DNA of 64,000 nucleotides from the NCBI GenBank assembly GCA_029448655.1, contig JACCLO010000009.1, forward strand, positions 2,790,001 to 2,854,000, in the 5' to 3' direction. Positions 23,588 to 35,319 of this stretch are shown here, piece after piece. The notes under the pieces were generated by a model. That model was not told where the DNA came from and made no database searches. It saw nothing but the letters and a program-made list of their open reading frames with translations. Source of the DNA: Wolfiporia cocos (Eukaryota; Basidiomycota; Agaricomycetes; Polyporales; Phaeolaceae). Made by a program: the position numbers and the translations under genes. Each line of letters starts with the position of its first letter. Position 1 is the first letter of the stretch.

Positions 23588-24934
23588 TTACGGCTTATAT
23601 GCAGCTACCAGTCGGAAGGATTGCTTCTGAGACTCCTTCCGCTTTCTCTTCTCCTCTCGCCTATGTCTCTTATCCTCTCTTCTTTGGTTTTTGCGATCGC
23701 GTCTATCCTGTCGCCTTTGCTTGCGCCGGTCACGCCTGCTTTCCGACTCATCGCCGTTAGAACTGCTGTCGCTGCTGTCGGATTCGCTGTTGTCGTCGCG
23801 ATGGCCATAATGGATCACGTCCTTCCCCGGCATATCCGGGAGCGGCTCATTGGGACCGCCGCTGTACACAATAATGCCCTGTGCGAGCACGATACACATA
23901 CGGCGTGGATGGAAGAAGTTCTGTGCTTGATCGTTAGCGGTCAACGCATCAATATGGGATCAGAGAAAATTACCTGATTCCAGGTGTCAATCAGCTCTCC
24001 GATAGCAGAAACCTTCTTACGCATCATTCGCTTTTCTATAGCATTGGAAATGATGAAGCCTGTAGAGCGCATCAAATTGAGTCAGGTCGCACTAACTGCT
24101 GAGATGCTAACCTGTGATCATGCTCGTATGCATCGCCATGGGCGCAACGCCAGCGACAACGCGCTCTGTGGCCGAAAGCGAAGCTGCAGCACCGATGTCG
24201 TGTACGAAGCGGCGCCAGTCTTCTTCGCTCACGTCATGCGTTGAGAATGGGTGCGGCACCGCTGGGCACTGCGGTGCAAGCGGCGGAAACCCGCTAGCGA
24301 GTTTCGTGCTCCGTCCCATTAGTACAGCTGGCTGGAACGGTGCGTACGCCAGATCATGTGCGGGCGGGCGAAGGAAGCTCGGAGGAGGCGGGTCCAGCAA
24401 CGATGCGACGCTGCTGCCTGCGGCAATGTGCTTCAACTTGGCGCCAAATCCCGCTTCCTGGCTCGCGCCCGGTGCAGCTTGACGTTCTGCGGATGTCGAT
24501 GCGTTGCTGGAAAAGGGGCGGCTGTCTATGGAGTGTGTGTATGGGGACGAGGGACCCGCCAATGCGCTGGGGCACATCAGACCCTCGCTGGGCGGTGAAC
24601 GGCTTGGGATATTAGCTTTATATACCCCTTGACCTGGCAGACCTTCTGCAGATAAGTCAAGCTCTCGAGTAAGGCTAGATGGACCTGGTTGTGTATACGG
24701 TTCGTAGTAGCCGTAATTGCTACGGGACGTCTGTCCCTGGATATGGGTAGAGGCAGGTGTATCTTCGCGTTGGATAGATTCGTATGAAGGAGGCTGAATG
24801 TCTTGTTCTCCGTTATTCTGGTCATGCTGTTCAGCTACTGCATGCGCAAAGGGATTCCGACTATTGTAAACGCGCTGAGCGGACTGATTCTGAACGTAGA
24901 ATCCATAACCAGTTTCCTCCTGCGGATAACTCAT
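23588..24934 (-). CDS. P family protein 3
   Basis: Exons 24112-24934, 23974-24059 and 23588-23920 give 413 residues, the same length and the same middle exon size (86 bp) as P gene 2. The start at 24934 (MSYPQEE) mirrors the MEYSYE start of P gene 2 in place of the upstream codon at 25006. It has YNSRNPFAHAV, a disordered Pro/Ser/Tyr region, the core GFGAKLKHIAAGSSV, PPLAPQCPAVPHPFSTHDV and EEDWRRFVHDIG, the hydrophobic segment ending IEKRM, then NFFHPRRMCIVLAQG, a Ser/Asp run, an Arg/Lys/Glu-rich helix and FRLVAAYK. It is the only copy on the minus strand, has no BTB partner beside it, and lies next to the inverted-repeat element at 25138. Function unknown. Confidence 0.85.
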
Positions 24935-25137
24935 AATGTCGAAGTTCAGTTGAGGGAGCGAGTGTTCAGATTCATAAGGGGGATTTGGCACTGAAACAAT
25001 CAGCATCGGGTCTTCACAGGCTTTATTAGTCGTTGTTCAACACGTCATCAAAATACACTAGTTACCCTATTGGAGTTTATCAACGACTCGGATCAATCGA
25101 TCACTTACACAGCCCTAAAACAACGTGATCTGTTGAG

Positions 25138-25752
25138 GTCCGGATAGGGGACGCTAGGAACGGGCACCTTTACATAATCTGACCACGTGATATTACCCAC
25201 GGTCAAATCCTGAGGATTCTCCGTCGCCGTATGGTAATGTATTTCCGGAAGACATAGGGTAGGTGTAGCATGATTCAAATACAGTTTCTGTACTGCAATA
25301 ATGCAGTTTAAAGCTAATCGAAAGGTGCTATTGCTGTCTGCGTATGTCACTGAAGTTTACATGTGAGCGCCCATCCCGGTCTGGGAACCAGGATGTTTAG
25401 ACTTGCCTGATTTGTAACATCACGTGATATAACCCTAGGCTAGGTGTGGCCAAATCCCAGTGCTTGCGGAATCAAAATGCGCCAGGAGCCTCAAAATGCG
25501 CCAGGAGCCTCAAAATGCGCCAGGAGCCTCAAAATGTGCAGAAAAAGTCAGAACTAAAAATTTCACTTTTTTGGAAATTGCTTGGTCAATTCTCAACATC
25601 TCAAGATCTCGCTCAATAGGATTGAAGAGGACGTCCTTTCCCATAATTCCTATTGAGAAAAACGTTGCCCGTGGTCAATGTTATTAGGGTGGTTGGTATC
25701 GGTAGCGCCTTGATTATGTAAGGGGTGCCCGTTCCTGGTGTCCTCTACCTTA
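25138..25752. mobile_element. Short non-autonomous DNA element (MITE-like)
   Basis: The left end (25138-25179) and the right end (25712-25752) are near-perfect inverted repeats of about 40 bp. The shared cores are AGGAACGGGCACC and TTACATAATC, with one single-base indel and few mismatches. The element is about 615 bp, has no transposase-sized frame, and contains a 19-bp tandem repeat. Two copies of a CACGTGATATNACCC motif lie inside (about 25185 and 25421). I could not identify a target-site duplication, so the outer limits are approximate and no superfamily is assigned. Confidence 0.65.
25472..25539 (+). repeat. 19-bp tandem repeat, about 3.5 copies
   Basis: The unit TCAAAATGCGCCAGGAGCC repeats exactly at 25472, 25491 and 25510, followed by a partial, diverged copy at 25529. 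It lies inside the inverted-repeat element. Confidence 0.9.
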
Positions 25753-27339
25753 CTAGCATGGCGGCATGTCGGCTCAGAACCTACGGCGGTTGTGGGGTGG
25801 CAGTGGATCATAATACGAGTTTAATTACCCGCGGCTTTGCCACGGATGTCAATTGTCACTTAAGTAATGATAACTAATAGAATAAGAGAAAAACATATTG
25901 TATGGCAATGCGAGTCCACCCAACCCCCAGGGTGTGTGATCACCCTGCTGCACCTTGCTCAGCCACTTCCGACACCTCGCTGATGCTCGGTGTCGTCGTC
26001 GCTTCACTTGTGGTGCCTCATAAACCTCCCGGTTACTCTTAAATTTTCTAGCAGGTATCTACAGTATAGGCCATTTACGTTATAACATCCCCGTGGCACT
26101 GCACAGGGAGGACGCGCGAAACACGGTCAAACGCCGCGCGCGCGTTGTAGGCGCTGTCCGTGGGAAATGGCACGGGGGTGGTGGCGCGCGCCCTACGGGC
26201 CAATGAACGCACGGTTGCCACGCGAGAACCACATGGTTTTCTTCCACGGCCCTTTAGTACTTAGTTAGAGAGGTTTCGCAACCGCCTTACCGCCCAAGAT
26301 TTCTGGTCGATCCAGAGCTCCACACCCGCCGCAGGTCCTGGAGGCCGACATGCCGAGAACTCCGCTGTCGACTAAGTGGCACCTTGCACCACTCATGCGA
26401 CTCGCATCAAGGCTACAGGTACCTCCTGATGCGATTGTAACTTGGCCAAGGCTACCTCTTCACGAGCCTGACATAGCCTGTGCCTTGTTGAGTCGCATTC
26501 AACAAAATCACAACATATTTAGCTGTCAAAGGCGAATCTCAAGCTTCAGACATCGACGGATCAGCTCCGGACCGTTGAAGTGCAGTCGGTCCTCGAAATC
26601 GCCCCACCGCACCCCACTTTGCTCCATGCCATCAACAGCTCCACAACCCGCCGCTGATGGCAGGTTCAACAGCGTTGCGAAACCTGTCTATTGATCATTG
26701 GCGCGAAGTGCTTCGTGAAAATCCTCTCCTGGACCGATAGCATACTATACAATTGACCAGCGCAGTCAATGCACGTTTACGAGTTAAAGGCAGGTACTTA
26801 GTATGTATTCCCTGATGATCCAGAAAGAGCGGATCCGGCAGGCTGGTCCCCAGAGAAAATTACGGTCAGGCGCCATCAAGCTGAGGAGTCCGGGTCAACA
26901 GGCACACTCAGTCAATCTATTCAGTCTCAGCCCTGCCTACCCACAATCGATGAGGCCTTGAGGCCTAGCAGTTATTCACGATTGCATGATATTTGAATCA
27001 AGCTGCAGTCTATGAGCATCATCATATGCATGTACTGAGGAGAATGCGGACTCAGGTACTCAAAATCAATGACGAAAAGCAGGTAATGCTTATTCCAGAT
27101 CGTACATTCGTTTGTCACGTCAACCAGAGCTCCTCTTCATCAGCACAAAGTCTGTCATTCTGTCCTTTGTGATTATATCGCACAGATGTTTCTTCCGGTA
27201 TGACCACATTGTATCTGCCCTCATGTGCGCACGCTCGGCACTGCACATATTGAGATCTTAGCCACGTAGGGTATCTCACAAATATGCTGCGGATGATCAC
27301 TCACCAGATATGACCCCTATTTTGGAGATCGAGATGCAA
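25753..27339. other. Gene-poor region between mobile element and NACHT gene
   Basis: Contains a perfect 7-bp hairpin (25928-25934 with 25941-25947), a GC-rich patch at 26100-26220, and a 114-codon frame at 26350-26694 with a possible intron but no recognisable product. I do not call a gene. Confidence 0.4.
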
Positions 27340-30300
27340 TTACGCTGTTGTGTGTGAGGATGGTGCGTTGACATTTGATTCGCCCCGCTCCATAATGCCT
27401 TTGTGTTTTCGACGAAGTGTCTCGATCCGAGCGCAAAGTGACTTATCGAAAGTAGGATCCATATTTAAATCTCTGATCCACTGCAGATTAATCTGTGCTC
27501 GAATTACTCCATCCGGGTCGACTATTCTTGCGATCGCCTCGTTCATCAGCAGAAACATCGCCATCGCATTGATAGCTTTCTGAAGCGAAGAGTGAAGTAG
27601 ACATACTAGAGCAAGCACGATGACTGTGAGAATGGGATATCGAGTCATCAATGAGCGCGATAACGTATTCTTGATGGAGGCGTGATGAGTCAAGTACGAT
27701 CGCACGATAATCCCGGTTTGCAAAGTTTTGAATCTGGCTTTGCCTCCAATACTGAAGTCCCCGTCTCTAGAAAAGCCTATGCGGATGGTGGCGACCACTC
27801 TATCTGTCGTGAGACCGCTTGCTCTCCATAGTATATGGTGGCACTGTTCAGCGGTTTCAAAGCACACCGAGACTGGTACAATGATACACGCCATGGCGTG
27901 CACGACCGCTAACGTGACGATCATGGTGAAAGGAGGGAAACCGAATATCAGTTGGCTGGTTCCACAGCAAGCGCCCCAGATGGCCGGGACCATGAGTTCG
28001 AGGTGCGTAGAATGCCACAGAGGAAGTTGGTCCGGGATCGGATTGTACTGTCGTTTGTGCATTGTGTAGGTAACGAGAGATGCCAGCACCCAAATGGGAA
28101 GCGGAAGAATATAGCCGCTAACGAAGGCGGAATACGCTCGTATTCCTGGTTTGATTGAGCCCCTGCTTTGGGAATATCCATGACTATTTCTTTCATCTCC
28201 ACGAGGTAGCTTTAGCTGAGTCTCCGTCTCATCCATTGGATGGAGGATATGACACATGAAGAAGTCGTCATCCTCCAGTAGCGTCAAAAGTTTGCTTCGC
28301 TGATCGTCTTGCGAGCTTGTGCTGAGAAAGAGCAAGGTTAAACGAGCAAGGCTATGCGACAGGCCCTGCATGTGATAGGCTACACGACTTGAACCAACAA
28401 AGGCAAGATTTCTCTCTGTATATGTATCATCATAGCTGTGGAGAGCATATTCTGCTGCACGGGCAACCGCGATAGCTTGTTGCATGGTATTCAGCAGAGA
28501 CTCTACTCCGTGCCGTCCACCAGGATACGTTATGCAAGATTGACCAGCGCGAATTACATCATCATGAAAGACAATGTAAAGCTGTGTCGGATTGGAAATC
28601 AAGCCGGTGCAGAACGTTCTGATCCGTTGACACCATGGATGAGAGTAGGCGGAATCAAAGATATCGGAGAGACGACCGTTCCGCCTTTGTTCATCGGCTG
28701 AAGGGTAGGGAATATCTGTAGAAAATTGCTCTAGATAGACAATAACCTCCGAAAGCACGTCTGGCAAGCAACGCAGACAAGCTGTCAGCTGTAAAAAGGC
28801 TGCAACTTCTGTTGTTTTTTGGGGTGTCTGAGTGCCGACAACGTGGCTGAGAGCGCGAATAGCGTGCAAGGCATCTTGAATAAACGAGCATGTGACGATT
28901 AGAAGTGCCGCAACAGCGGGAATATGGGTGGAATGGTGGCTTATAGCCCCAGCAAGGTGATGTGAGAGCCGTCGTTGCGAGTACGCCATCGCCTCGCGCT
29001 CATCAAGGCGGAGGAGCGTGTCCAACTGGTCTAACTCCTGCTGTTTCTGATCCTGCAATCTGCGCACGGTAGCCAGTTGGTCCTCCCAGTCCTGTAGCAT
29101 CGTCGCTAACACCCTACGTTGCGACTCATTGAGTTGTTTAGCATCCTGGATTCCTTGCATTGCGTGGCGCGTTCTGTGTGTCCTATCCTGCCAGATCTGC
29201 ATGAGAACTCGTCGCTGCGCCTCCTCCCATTCTGGCCTCCAGTACTTCCAGTCCTTGCGCTGGCCCCATTCACCCATACTATCACCAGACAAGGTCATAC
29301 ATTTTGATCGGTATAGGGTCAGAAGATCTTGGCGTACGGGGCGCGTAAGTTCCGATCGGCGCATGTCAACAGCGTCGAGATATTCCATGAATGGCTCACG
29401 AATGGTGGGGGAACATAAGACAATGCAGCATGTTCGTAAAAGATGGAAGTGTGCAACATGTGACTGCAGCATACTCCTAATGTTCAATGAGTATGTGGGT
29501 GCTGCATTGAGGTCGCCATGGTCGACATCAGTGAGGTAGTCCTTGAACGACTGATGAACAAGAGAAGCACGCCAAGAGCTGTCTAGAGCTTGTCGATATT
29601 CAACAAGAATACCTAAAGCCCGCTGAATGACGGCTTGAACATCTCCAAGACGCTTGTCAGGATGCATCCTGTCATCCTCCGGAGAAATAGCAAGAGTGGC
29701 GTCGAGTAGGGTTAATGAGATAGGCCCATCGGAGTAAACGAGCCATTGAAGGACCTGGCAGCCGATTTGACGCACCCGTGCACTATTGTTTTTCCGTGCC
29801 AGGTTATCTAAGTATTGCGCGTACATGCAGTTCAAGTCATGAGGCGGGCGATTGAGCATCGATTCGATGTCATTTCGTGGAAGATCCTTGTTCTCTATCA
29901 AATCCTGCACCAGCAACCGGGCAAAAAGGAACATGGCGCCCGATGCTCGCAATAGCTGCTCCTGCAGAGCTTCTCGCCTGCCAACGAGATATGGTATATG
30001 TCCTGTCAGCTCGTCGACCTTTCTGGAAACGTAGGTCCGCATATCGTCCTGAGTAGTGCCGGTCCCACCAATCTCCAATTGTGGCCAGGAGGAAAGACGT
30101 TCCTGAACCTGCTTTTCTGCTCTGCCGAACAATAATATCTTCGTGCGACAGTCGCTTGAATTGACCAGTCGGTCCAACATTGCAATAACGCCCTGGTCTT
30201 CTAAAACCTCTCGCTCGCATTCATCCAAGCCATCGATGATAAATCTGGTTCACATGAAGTCAGGAATGCACATTAGCTGCACAGTTTGCAATAACGTACC

Positions 30301-31653
30301 TGGTCTTGGTGAAAGATTTCGTAAGTGAAGTGAGATACTTCTCAAGTTCTCTGACAGAGAACTTGTAACTACGACCTCGTTTCAGGATGTCGTCCCTAAG
30401 TAAGTGGTAGTCTTGCCAGTATGCAGACTTCGTTTCGAGAAGCTGCACCATAAGCGCTCGAACAATGGTGTCAGACGTTCTCTTGCTGTTATCTTTGCTG
30501 TCGCAAAAGAAATATACCACCGCTTCATCAGGAGAGGCTTGCATTGAAACATAGTCCACTAAATATGCGGCCAGGATACTTTTCCCTGTCCCTGGACCGC
30601 CATGAAGCCATAGACGGCATGATTGCGCTGATTCGAAGTCGTCTGAGAACCAGGTTCTGAGAGCATCATTAGAGAGGGTCCATGCACATGTATCACTGTA
30701 TCGGCGATCTCTACGTGTTGCTAAGTCATCTTCATAGTTCACTGCGTCTAACCGCTTGCGTAGACGGTTGTATTTTTCGTCTAGCTTGCATTAACCGACC
30801 ATCGTAGCAATATGGAAGCCAGAACTAACCTGTTCGGTATGTCGCCGCTTCTTTAAATGCCATGGCACATTGCTCGTAAAATACGTCGCGGAACGCATCA
30901 ACGAGGACACGCTTAGCATCGCGAATTTCAGACGACAGTTTAAAGCTAATCAGCTGTCGACCTCCTACAGAGTGCGGGTGAAATTTCAGTTAGTTATGAC
31001 CATGTATCATGATAGATTACAGCCTCACTGTTACGCCTAACGTATTCTGCCAGCTTCCCTAAAAAGGTCGTAATCTCACAGAATGCTGCCGAGGTAGCAG
31101 CATTCCTAGAACCATGTGACCTGCTGTATATATCGTCGAAAGAACATATGCGAGGCAAATTGTCGGCAATGCAGATGATGGAATCAACCATAGCTAGTGG
31201 GGAGAGAGTTGAGCCAGAAGATTGGAGATGATCGGCGTACTCGAGCTACCTTCCACAACGTCTTGCCGACCTTTCGCCACCTTGTTTCGGTGCATATCGA
31301 TCTGTTAGATGTACTGTGTTGTGATTCTGTAGATGATTACTCACTGTCAGGAGGACCTTAACTGCACCCCATACTGTAGATGCCGTTTGATTACTTCCTG
31401 CGGCCGAACTGATAAGGGGGTCGATGTGATCGAGAAGATCAGATATCTTCCTAAGGGCATGTTCGACCTTAGTAATGTCTTTGAACTCCTTCAATGCGTC
31501 ATGGAGGTCGACTATCGCCTGCTCAACGTCCTCCCGTGTTGTGGCCTTTTGCTCAAGCCGCCTCCTTTGATCATCGTCAGCAATGAGCAAGAAAGCCTGC
31601 TGCAAGCTGTGAAGCGCTGCTTGCTCAGGCGGTGGCCGATTTTCAGTCAGCAT
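27340..31653 (-). CDS. NACHT-type STAND ATPase with membrane-spanning C-terminus
   Basis: Six exons, all in phase: 31345-31653, 31250-31301, 31029-31193, 30830-30964, 30300-30780, 27340-30244; 1348 residues, TAA at 27340-27342. Residues 1-220 are helical, with the VWGAVKVLL motif common in N-termini of fungal STAND proteins. Walker A is GGPGTGKS at 281-288, Walker B FIIDGLDE at 382-389 (split by intron 5), and the NACHT tail motif HQSFKDYL lies near 611-618. A coiled coil follows at about 766-794. In place of WD40, ankyrin or TPR repeats the last third has hydrophobic segments at about 1087-1109, 1131-1148, 1151-1177 and 1250-1268, consistent with membrane insertion. Known relatives act as signal-sensing switches in fungal self/non-self recognition and cell death; a similar role here is inference. 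It is transcribed away from the NB-ARC gene. Confidence 0.85.
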
Positions 31654-32702
31654 GTGTGCTATGCAAGTCTCTCCGCTGCACAGACCAAGCAGTATATTGG
31701 AGGGGCGTGAGGCTGTACGTTTGAAAGCAGTGCTACCCGGAGTGTGGCGTATCGGTGGAGCCGTGGGCTCATCTGTCAGTTCTTACAGCAATTTCAGATG
31801 AAAATGACATAGCGCGTTTTTCTGGAACACGTTCACAACAAGGGTTTTTGGTCGACATTTGAATTTGAGGTGCGGGCGGTGCGGCCTGGCAGGCAGCTGC
31901 CACTGCCTGTCAGTAGAGAAGCTTCCCAGCCCTGAAAGGCGCCCGTTGGGTCCAATCAGGACACTCCGTTGACGGAAAGGGAGCCTTTCGGAGTGGCCCG
32001 CAGCAATCGTGCACACAGGTTAGGGAAACGCAATATCATATTCACCCGGAATGACTTCAATTACTTGGCATGATTATGCATTCGTTACTCAGTGAGATAA
32101 CATTCCTATAGCAATACGATCCGTGGCTAAAAGGCGATGCTGGCAGAGCCTTGAATCAATAGCATGGATCTAAATTGCGCTGCTGTCGACTCCTTAGGCC
32201 TTAGGCCTTATCCTCAAACCCTCGCCTCCGCTGCACGTCGACCACCCAACTTACGCATCAGCAGTCGCACATTTACTTCCGCACTCACCGTCTGTTTTAT
32301 AATCTGCTTGTACTAGTCGCAAGCGGTCAAGTGAGTGGATGGCTGTTCAATGTCTGGGATATGCGCCGTGACTGAAGTTGTTCATTATGTTAGCTCATTT
32401 TCCATATGTCCGTACGGAGCTACTCGTTGAGCCCTGTGGGAATAAGCCTCCCGGGCGCATTTACTGCTGCTCTAAGGCATCATGTAAGTTTCAGTTGCTA
32501 TAGATATCCGAAGACTGATGAATGATTAGAATTCATCGGGCGCTATAAGGCGGTTATTGCGTGCTCTGACAACTGCCCTCTGGGTGTGTGTTCTTGGTGC
32601 ATCCATGCTGCAAATGCTTAGGTTTATACATAGTCTGAGGATCCGCTTCTAAATGACGACGATAGGTACATTGATGACATTTAGCACTGGCATCAGTCGC
32701 TG
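31654..32702. other. Shared upstream region of two divergent STAND genes
   Basis: About 1 kb lies between the two ATGs. It probably holds both promoters. Possible extra 5' exons of the NB-ARC gene are discussed under that gene (32406-32483, 32530-32583, and 32685 onward). Confidence 0.5.
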
Positions 32703-34913
32703 ATGAGTACGACAACGTCTAGCGGACTGCCGTCATCCGTCACATTATTTGGCAGAGACCAAGTGATGTCCGATGCCACCAAGCAGATTGTGGCTCACGA
32801 TTCGCTGTGCACAGCCATTGTTGGACCTATCGGGATCGGAAAGACGGCTATCGCCCAGAACGTTATCCACAGCGATTGCATCGTGGAACACTTTCAAGGA
32901 AATCGCTGCTGGATTTCGTGTGACTCCATCCTTTCCACGGATCATTTGATTGCTGCAATTCTGAAAGCTTTACGCACGCCGTCGCATTCAACCCTGCCAT
33001 TACGACAGACTGGTGAATCAACTGCATCACCCGCTGATGTAGTGAACGCAGTCGCCGATGCACTTTCCCACAGATGCGCACCGTTGCTCGTTGTCTTCGA
33101 TGGCTTTGATTCGATATGGACGAGAACAGCGTTACGGGATCTTGTAACTCGCGTATTCGCGCTGTTCCGTACATCCGGTCAGGTTGTCGTTATCCTAACT
33201 ATGCGCGGTGCGGAGCCTCCCCCATTCGCGGATCGGACAATTCCTGTCGATCCGCTTAGCGTCGACGCTGCACGTTGGCTATTTCTCTCTATTCACGCCA
33301 GGTACGACAGTTATCTGGAGGAACTCATTCAAGCCGTGGACGCCGTACCTCTAGCAGTCACCCTGCTGGCCCTTGCTGGCAGAGAGAGAGCCGCATCTCC
33401 ATTCACTCTTCTTCAGCTCTGGAACACAGAGCGTATCGGCCTCCTGGAGCTAGGCAACGACCGCTCAAACAACATGACCATCGCCACCAGAACATCCTGT
33501 GATGAATTACCAGTTGAATATCGGTCCGCTGCTCTTGACCTCCTCGCCACTCTGGCGATGTTGCCAGATGGTGTACGCGGGTCTGATTTAGCACTACTAG
33601 CTCCGCACATCAATGGCAGCGACGACGTTGCCCACATCATCGCACAACTTGCTCTGGCCCGTTCACACAAGGATGGGCGAATCCAACTTCTCTCTCCAGT
33701 GCGAGAGTACGCTCTCCGCTATCACCAGCTCGATGTATCCTCTCGCCAAAACGTCTATGCTTACTACTTCACGCGCGCGAAGCGAGGCGCTTCCCCGCCA
33801 GGGACGAAGTCTGCTGTGGACCGACTGCATTTCGCCATGAGGCAGGAGGGTAACATCTTCGCCATTCTTGCGGACGCATTGGAGCGAGACTGTCGATGCG
33901 CCGTAGAAGCGGCTGTCGAATATGCAGATCTACTTCGCTGTACCACTGCGCGCCCGAATATCTCTAGGAAAGCAGTCGAAGCTTCGCGCAAGCTAAATTC
34001 ATGCGGAATGCTTGCCCAATGCCTGGAATGGTGTGCAGACGCCAACGAGGCCGTTGGCGCTCTGCGGCTTGCAGTCTCATTGTACGGAGAAGCAGAAGCC
34101 AATTTCCGCGAGCTTGGAGACAGCTCTGCGGCAGCTCGATGCTTGCAGATCAGAGGGCTCATCCTATTCAGGTGTGGTGATAAGGAGGACGGACGTAATC
34201 GACTGGAGGCAGCTCGCGAATTGTTCAAGCTTGGCACCGACACTGTTGGCGAAGCTAAATGCCTCCTGGCCCTGGCGGGGACCTATATGCACGAGCAAGG
34301 CGATCGATACTCTGATTTGTGCGAAAAAGCTCGCATCACCTTGGACAACCAGAACGATATCGAAGGCATCGCCCTATACCAACAGAGCATGATCACTGTC
34401 CATTGTCGGCATGGACGATATCACGAAGCTGGGAGGTCTTTATCTACTGCCATAGCACTTTATCAGCGCAGCCATAACTTTCCTAAAGTGGCCGAGTGTC
34501 TCACATTACTCGCCATGAATACGAAAAACCTGGAACAGCGATATGAAATGTTGGAGCAGAGCTTAAGCATTCGTCTCAAGCTAGGTCGGAAGTTGGAGGC
34601 CGCTTTTAGCATGCGTAACCTCGCTGAAATGCTTACCATGATGGGGCGTGTCCATGACGCACTCGCGCTTTATGAACAAGCCATCTCATTGTTCTGGCGC
34701 TTCCGGTTTGTCTTTGCAGCAGCGGAATGCCAACTGGAAACAGGCGGGATCCACATCAGGCTGGGACGCCTTGAGGATGCTCGCCTCTCGCTACAGCTGG
34801 CCGCACAGCAAAACCGTGTAAACGGCGACTTGGGGCGCGCCGCCGTTGCAACGCACTTGCTCCATCTTTTAGAGAACGGAAACGTCGGAGAGGCGATCGC
34901 ACTCGTTGAGTAG
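32703..34913 (+). CDS. NB-ARC/TPR STAND protein
   Basis: A single open frame of 736 residues from the ATG at 32703 to TAG at 34911-34913. It has FGRD before the P-loop, Walker A GPIGIGKT at 41-48, a hydrophobic Walker B strand LLVVFDGFD at 128-136, an Arg-containing sensor strand near VVVILTMRG, and a winged-helix-like region. From about residue 390 the protein is a row of roughly 34- to 40-residue helical pairs (for example AECLTLLAMN, AFSMRNLAEML, AECQLETGGIHIRLG) typical of TPR. Three upstream exons (32406-32483, 32530-32583, 32685-) splice in frame and would add about 50 residues; I cannot decide between the two starts. NB-ARC/TPR proteins are signal-dependent ATPase switches, and the trigger here is unknown. 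It faces away from the NACHT gene across about 1 kb. Confidence 0.88.
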   Translation: MSTTTSSGLPSSVTLFGRDQVMSDATKQIVAHDSLCTAIVGPIGIGKTAIAQNVIHSDCIVEHFQGNRCWISCDSILSTDHLIAAILKALRTPSHSTLPLRQTGESTASPADVVNAVADALSHRCAPLLVVFDGFDSIWTRTALRDLVTRVFALFRTSGQVVVILTMRGAEPPPFADRTIPVDPLSVDAARWLFLSIHARYDSYLEELIQAVDAVPLAVTLLALAGRERAASPFTLLQLWNTERIGLLELGNDRSNNMTIATRTSCDELPVEYRSAALDLLATLAMLPDGVRGSDLALLAPHINGSDDVAHIIAQLALARSHKDGRIQLLSPVREYALRYHQLDVSSRQNVYAYYFTRAKRGASPPGTKSAVDRLHFAMRQEGNIFAILADALERDCRCAVEAAVEYADLLRCTTARPNISRKAVEASRKLNSCGMLAQCLEWCADANEAVGALRLAVSLYGEAEANFRELGDSSAAARCLQIRGLILFRCGDKEDGRNRLEAARELFKLGTDTVGEAKCLLALAGTYMHEQGDRYSDLCEKARITLDNQNDIEGIALYQQSMITVHCRHGRYHEAGRSLSTAIALYQRSHNFPKVAECLTLLAMNTKNLEQRYEMLEQSLSIRLKLGRKLEAAFSMRNLAEMLTMMGRVHDALALYEQAISLFWRFRFVFAAAECQLETGGIHIRLGRLEDARLSLQLAAQQNRVNGDLGRAAVATHLLHLLENGNVGEAIALVE

Positions 34914-35319
34914 CGTTGTGCGTTGCACCCGGACTGTCCTTGCACTACGTAGCCGTCAGTCTTTCAATGGAGGTAGATCATAGTATTAGCACCTTAGTAC
35001 AATCGACCAGATCGTAGACGCTTCGCAAGATCTAGTGTTGAGTTGTGTATACCAAATCGATTGGGTACTATCGCAACAAATGTGTACTATGCTACAGTGC
35101 CGAGAACTGGAATATGTGGTCTAGCCCCTTCGTAATACTCATAGAGGTACTACACATACGGAATCGGAGAAACAACGACTGCGAGTTAGGTACGGCTTTA
35201 CCGAGCCTGGCGGACGGAAAACGAAGTAGTTAAAGGTACGCAGTCAGTAACAATTGTTCTAGGGCTACAGTGGGTATTGAGTGATAAGAATTACAAATGG
35301 AGGAGGAAGAGAAAGCTGT
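34914..35319. other. Intergenic region between convergent genes
   Basis: The 3' flanks of the NB-ARC gene and of the minus-strand disordered gene meet here. Nothing else is visible. Confidence 0.4.

Noticed and set aside
26350..26694. 114-codon frame with an in-frame ATG and possible intron
   Set aside because: Two alternative readings are equally plausible, neither is recognisable, and the region is next to a mobile element; not enough for a gene call.
32401..32640. Possible GRF-type zinc finger reading (CGNKPPGRIYCCSK)
   Set aside because: Cys spacing does not continue to a full finger, and another frame of the same DNA joins in phase to the NB-ARC gene.
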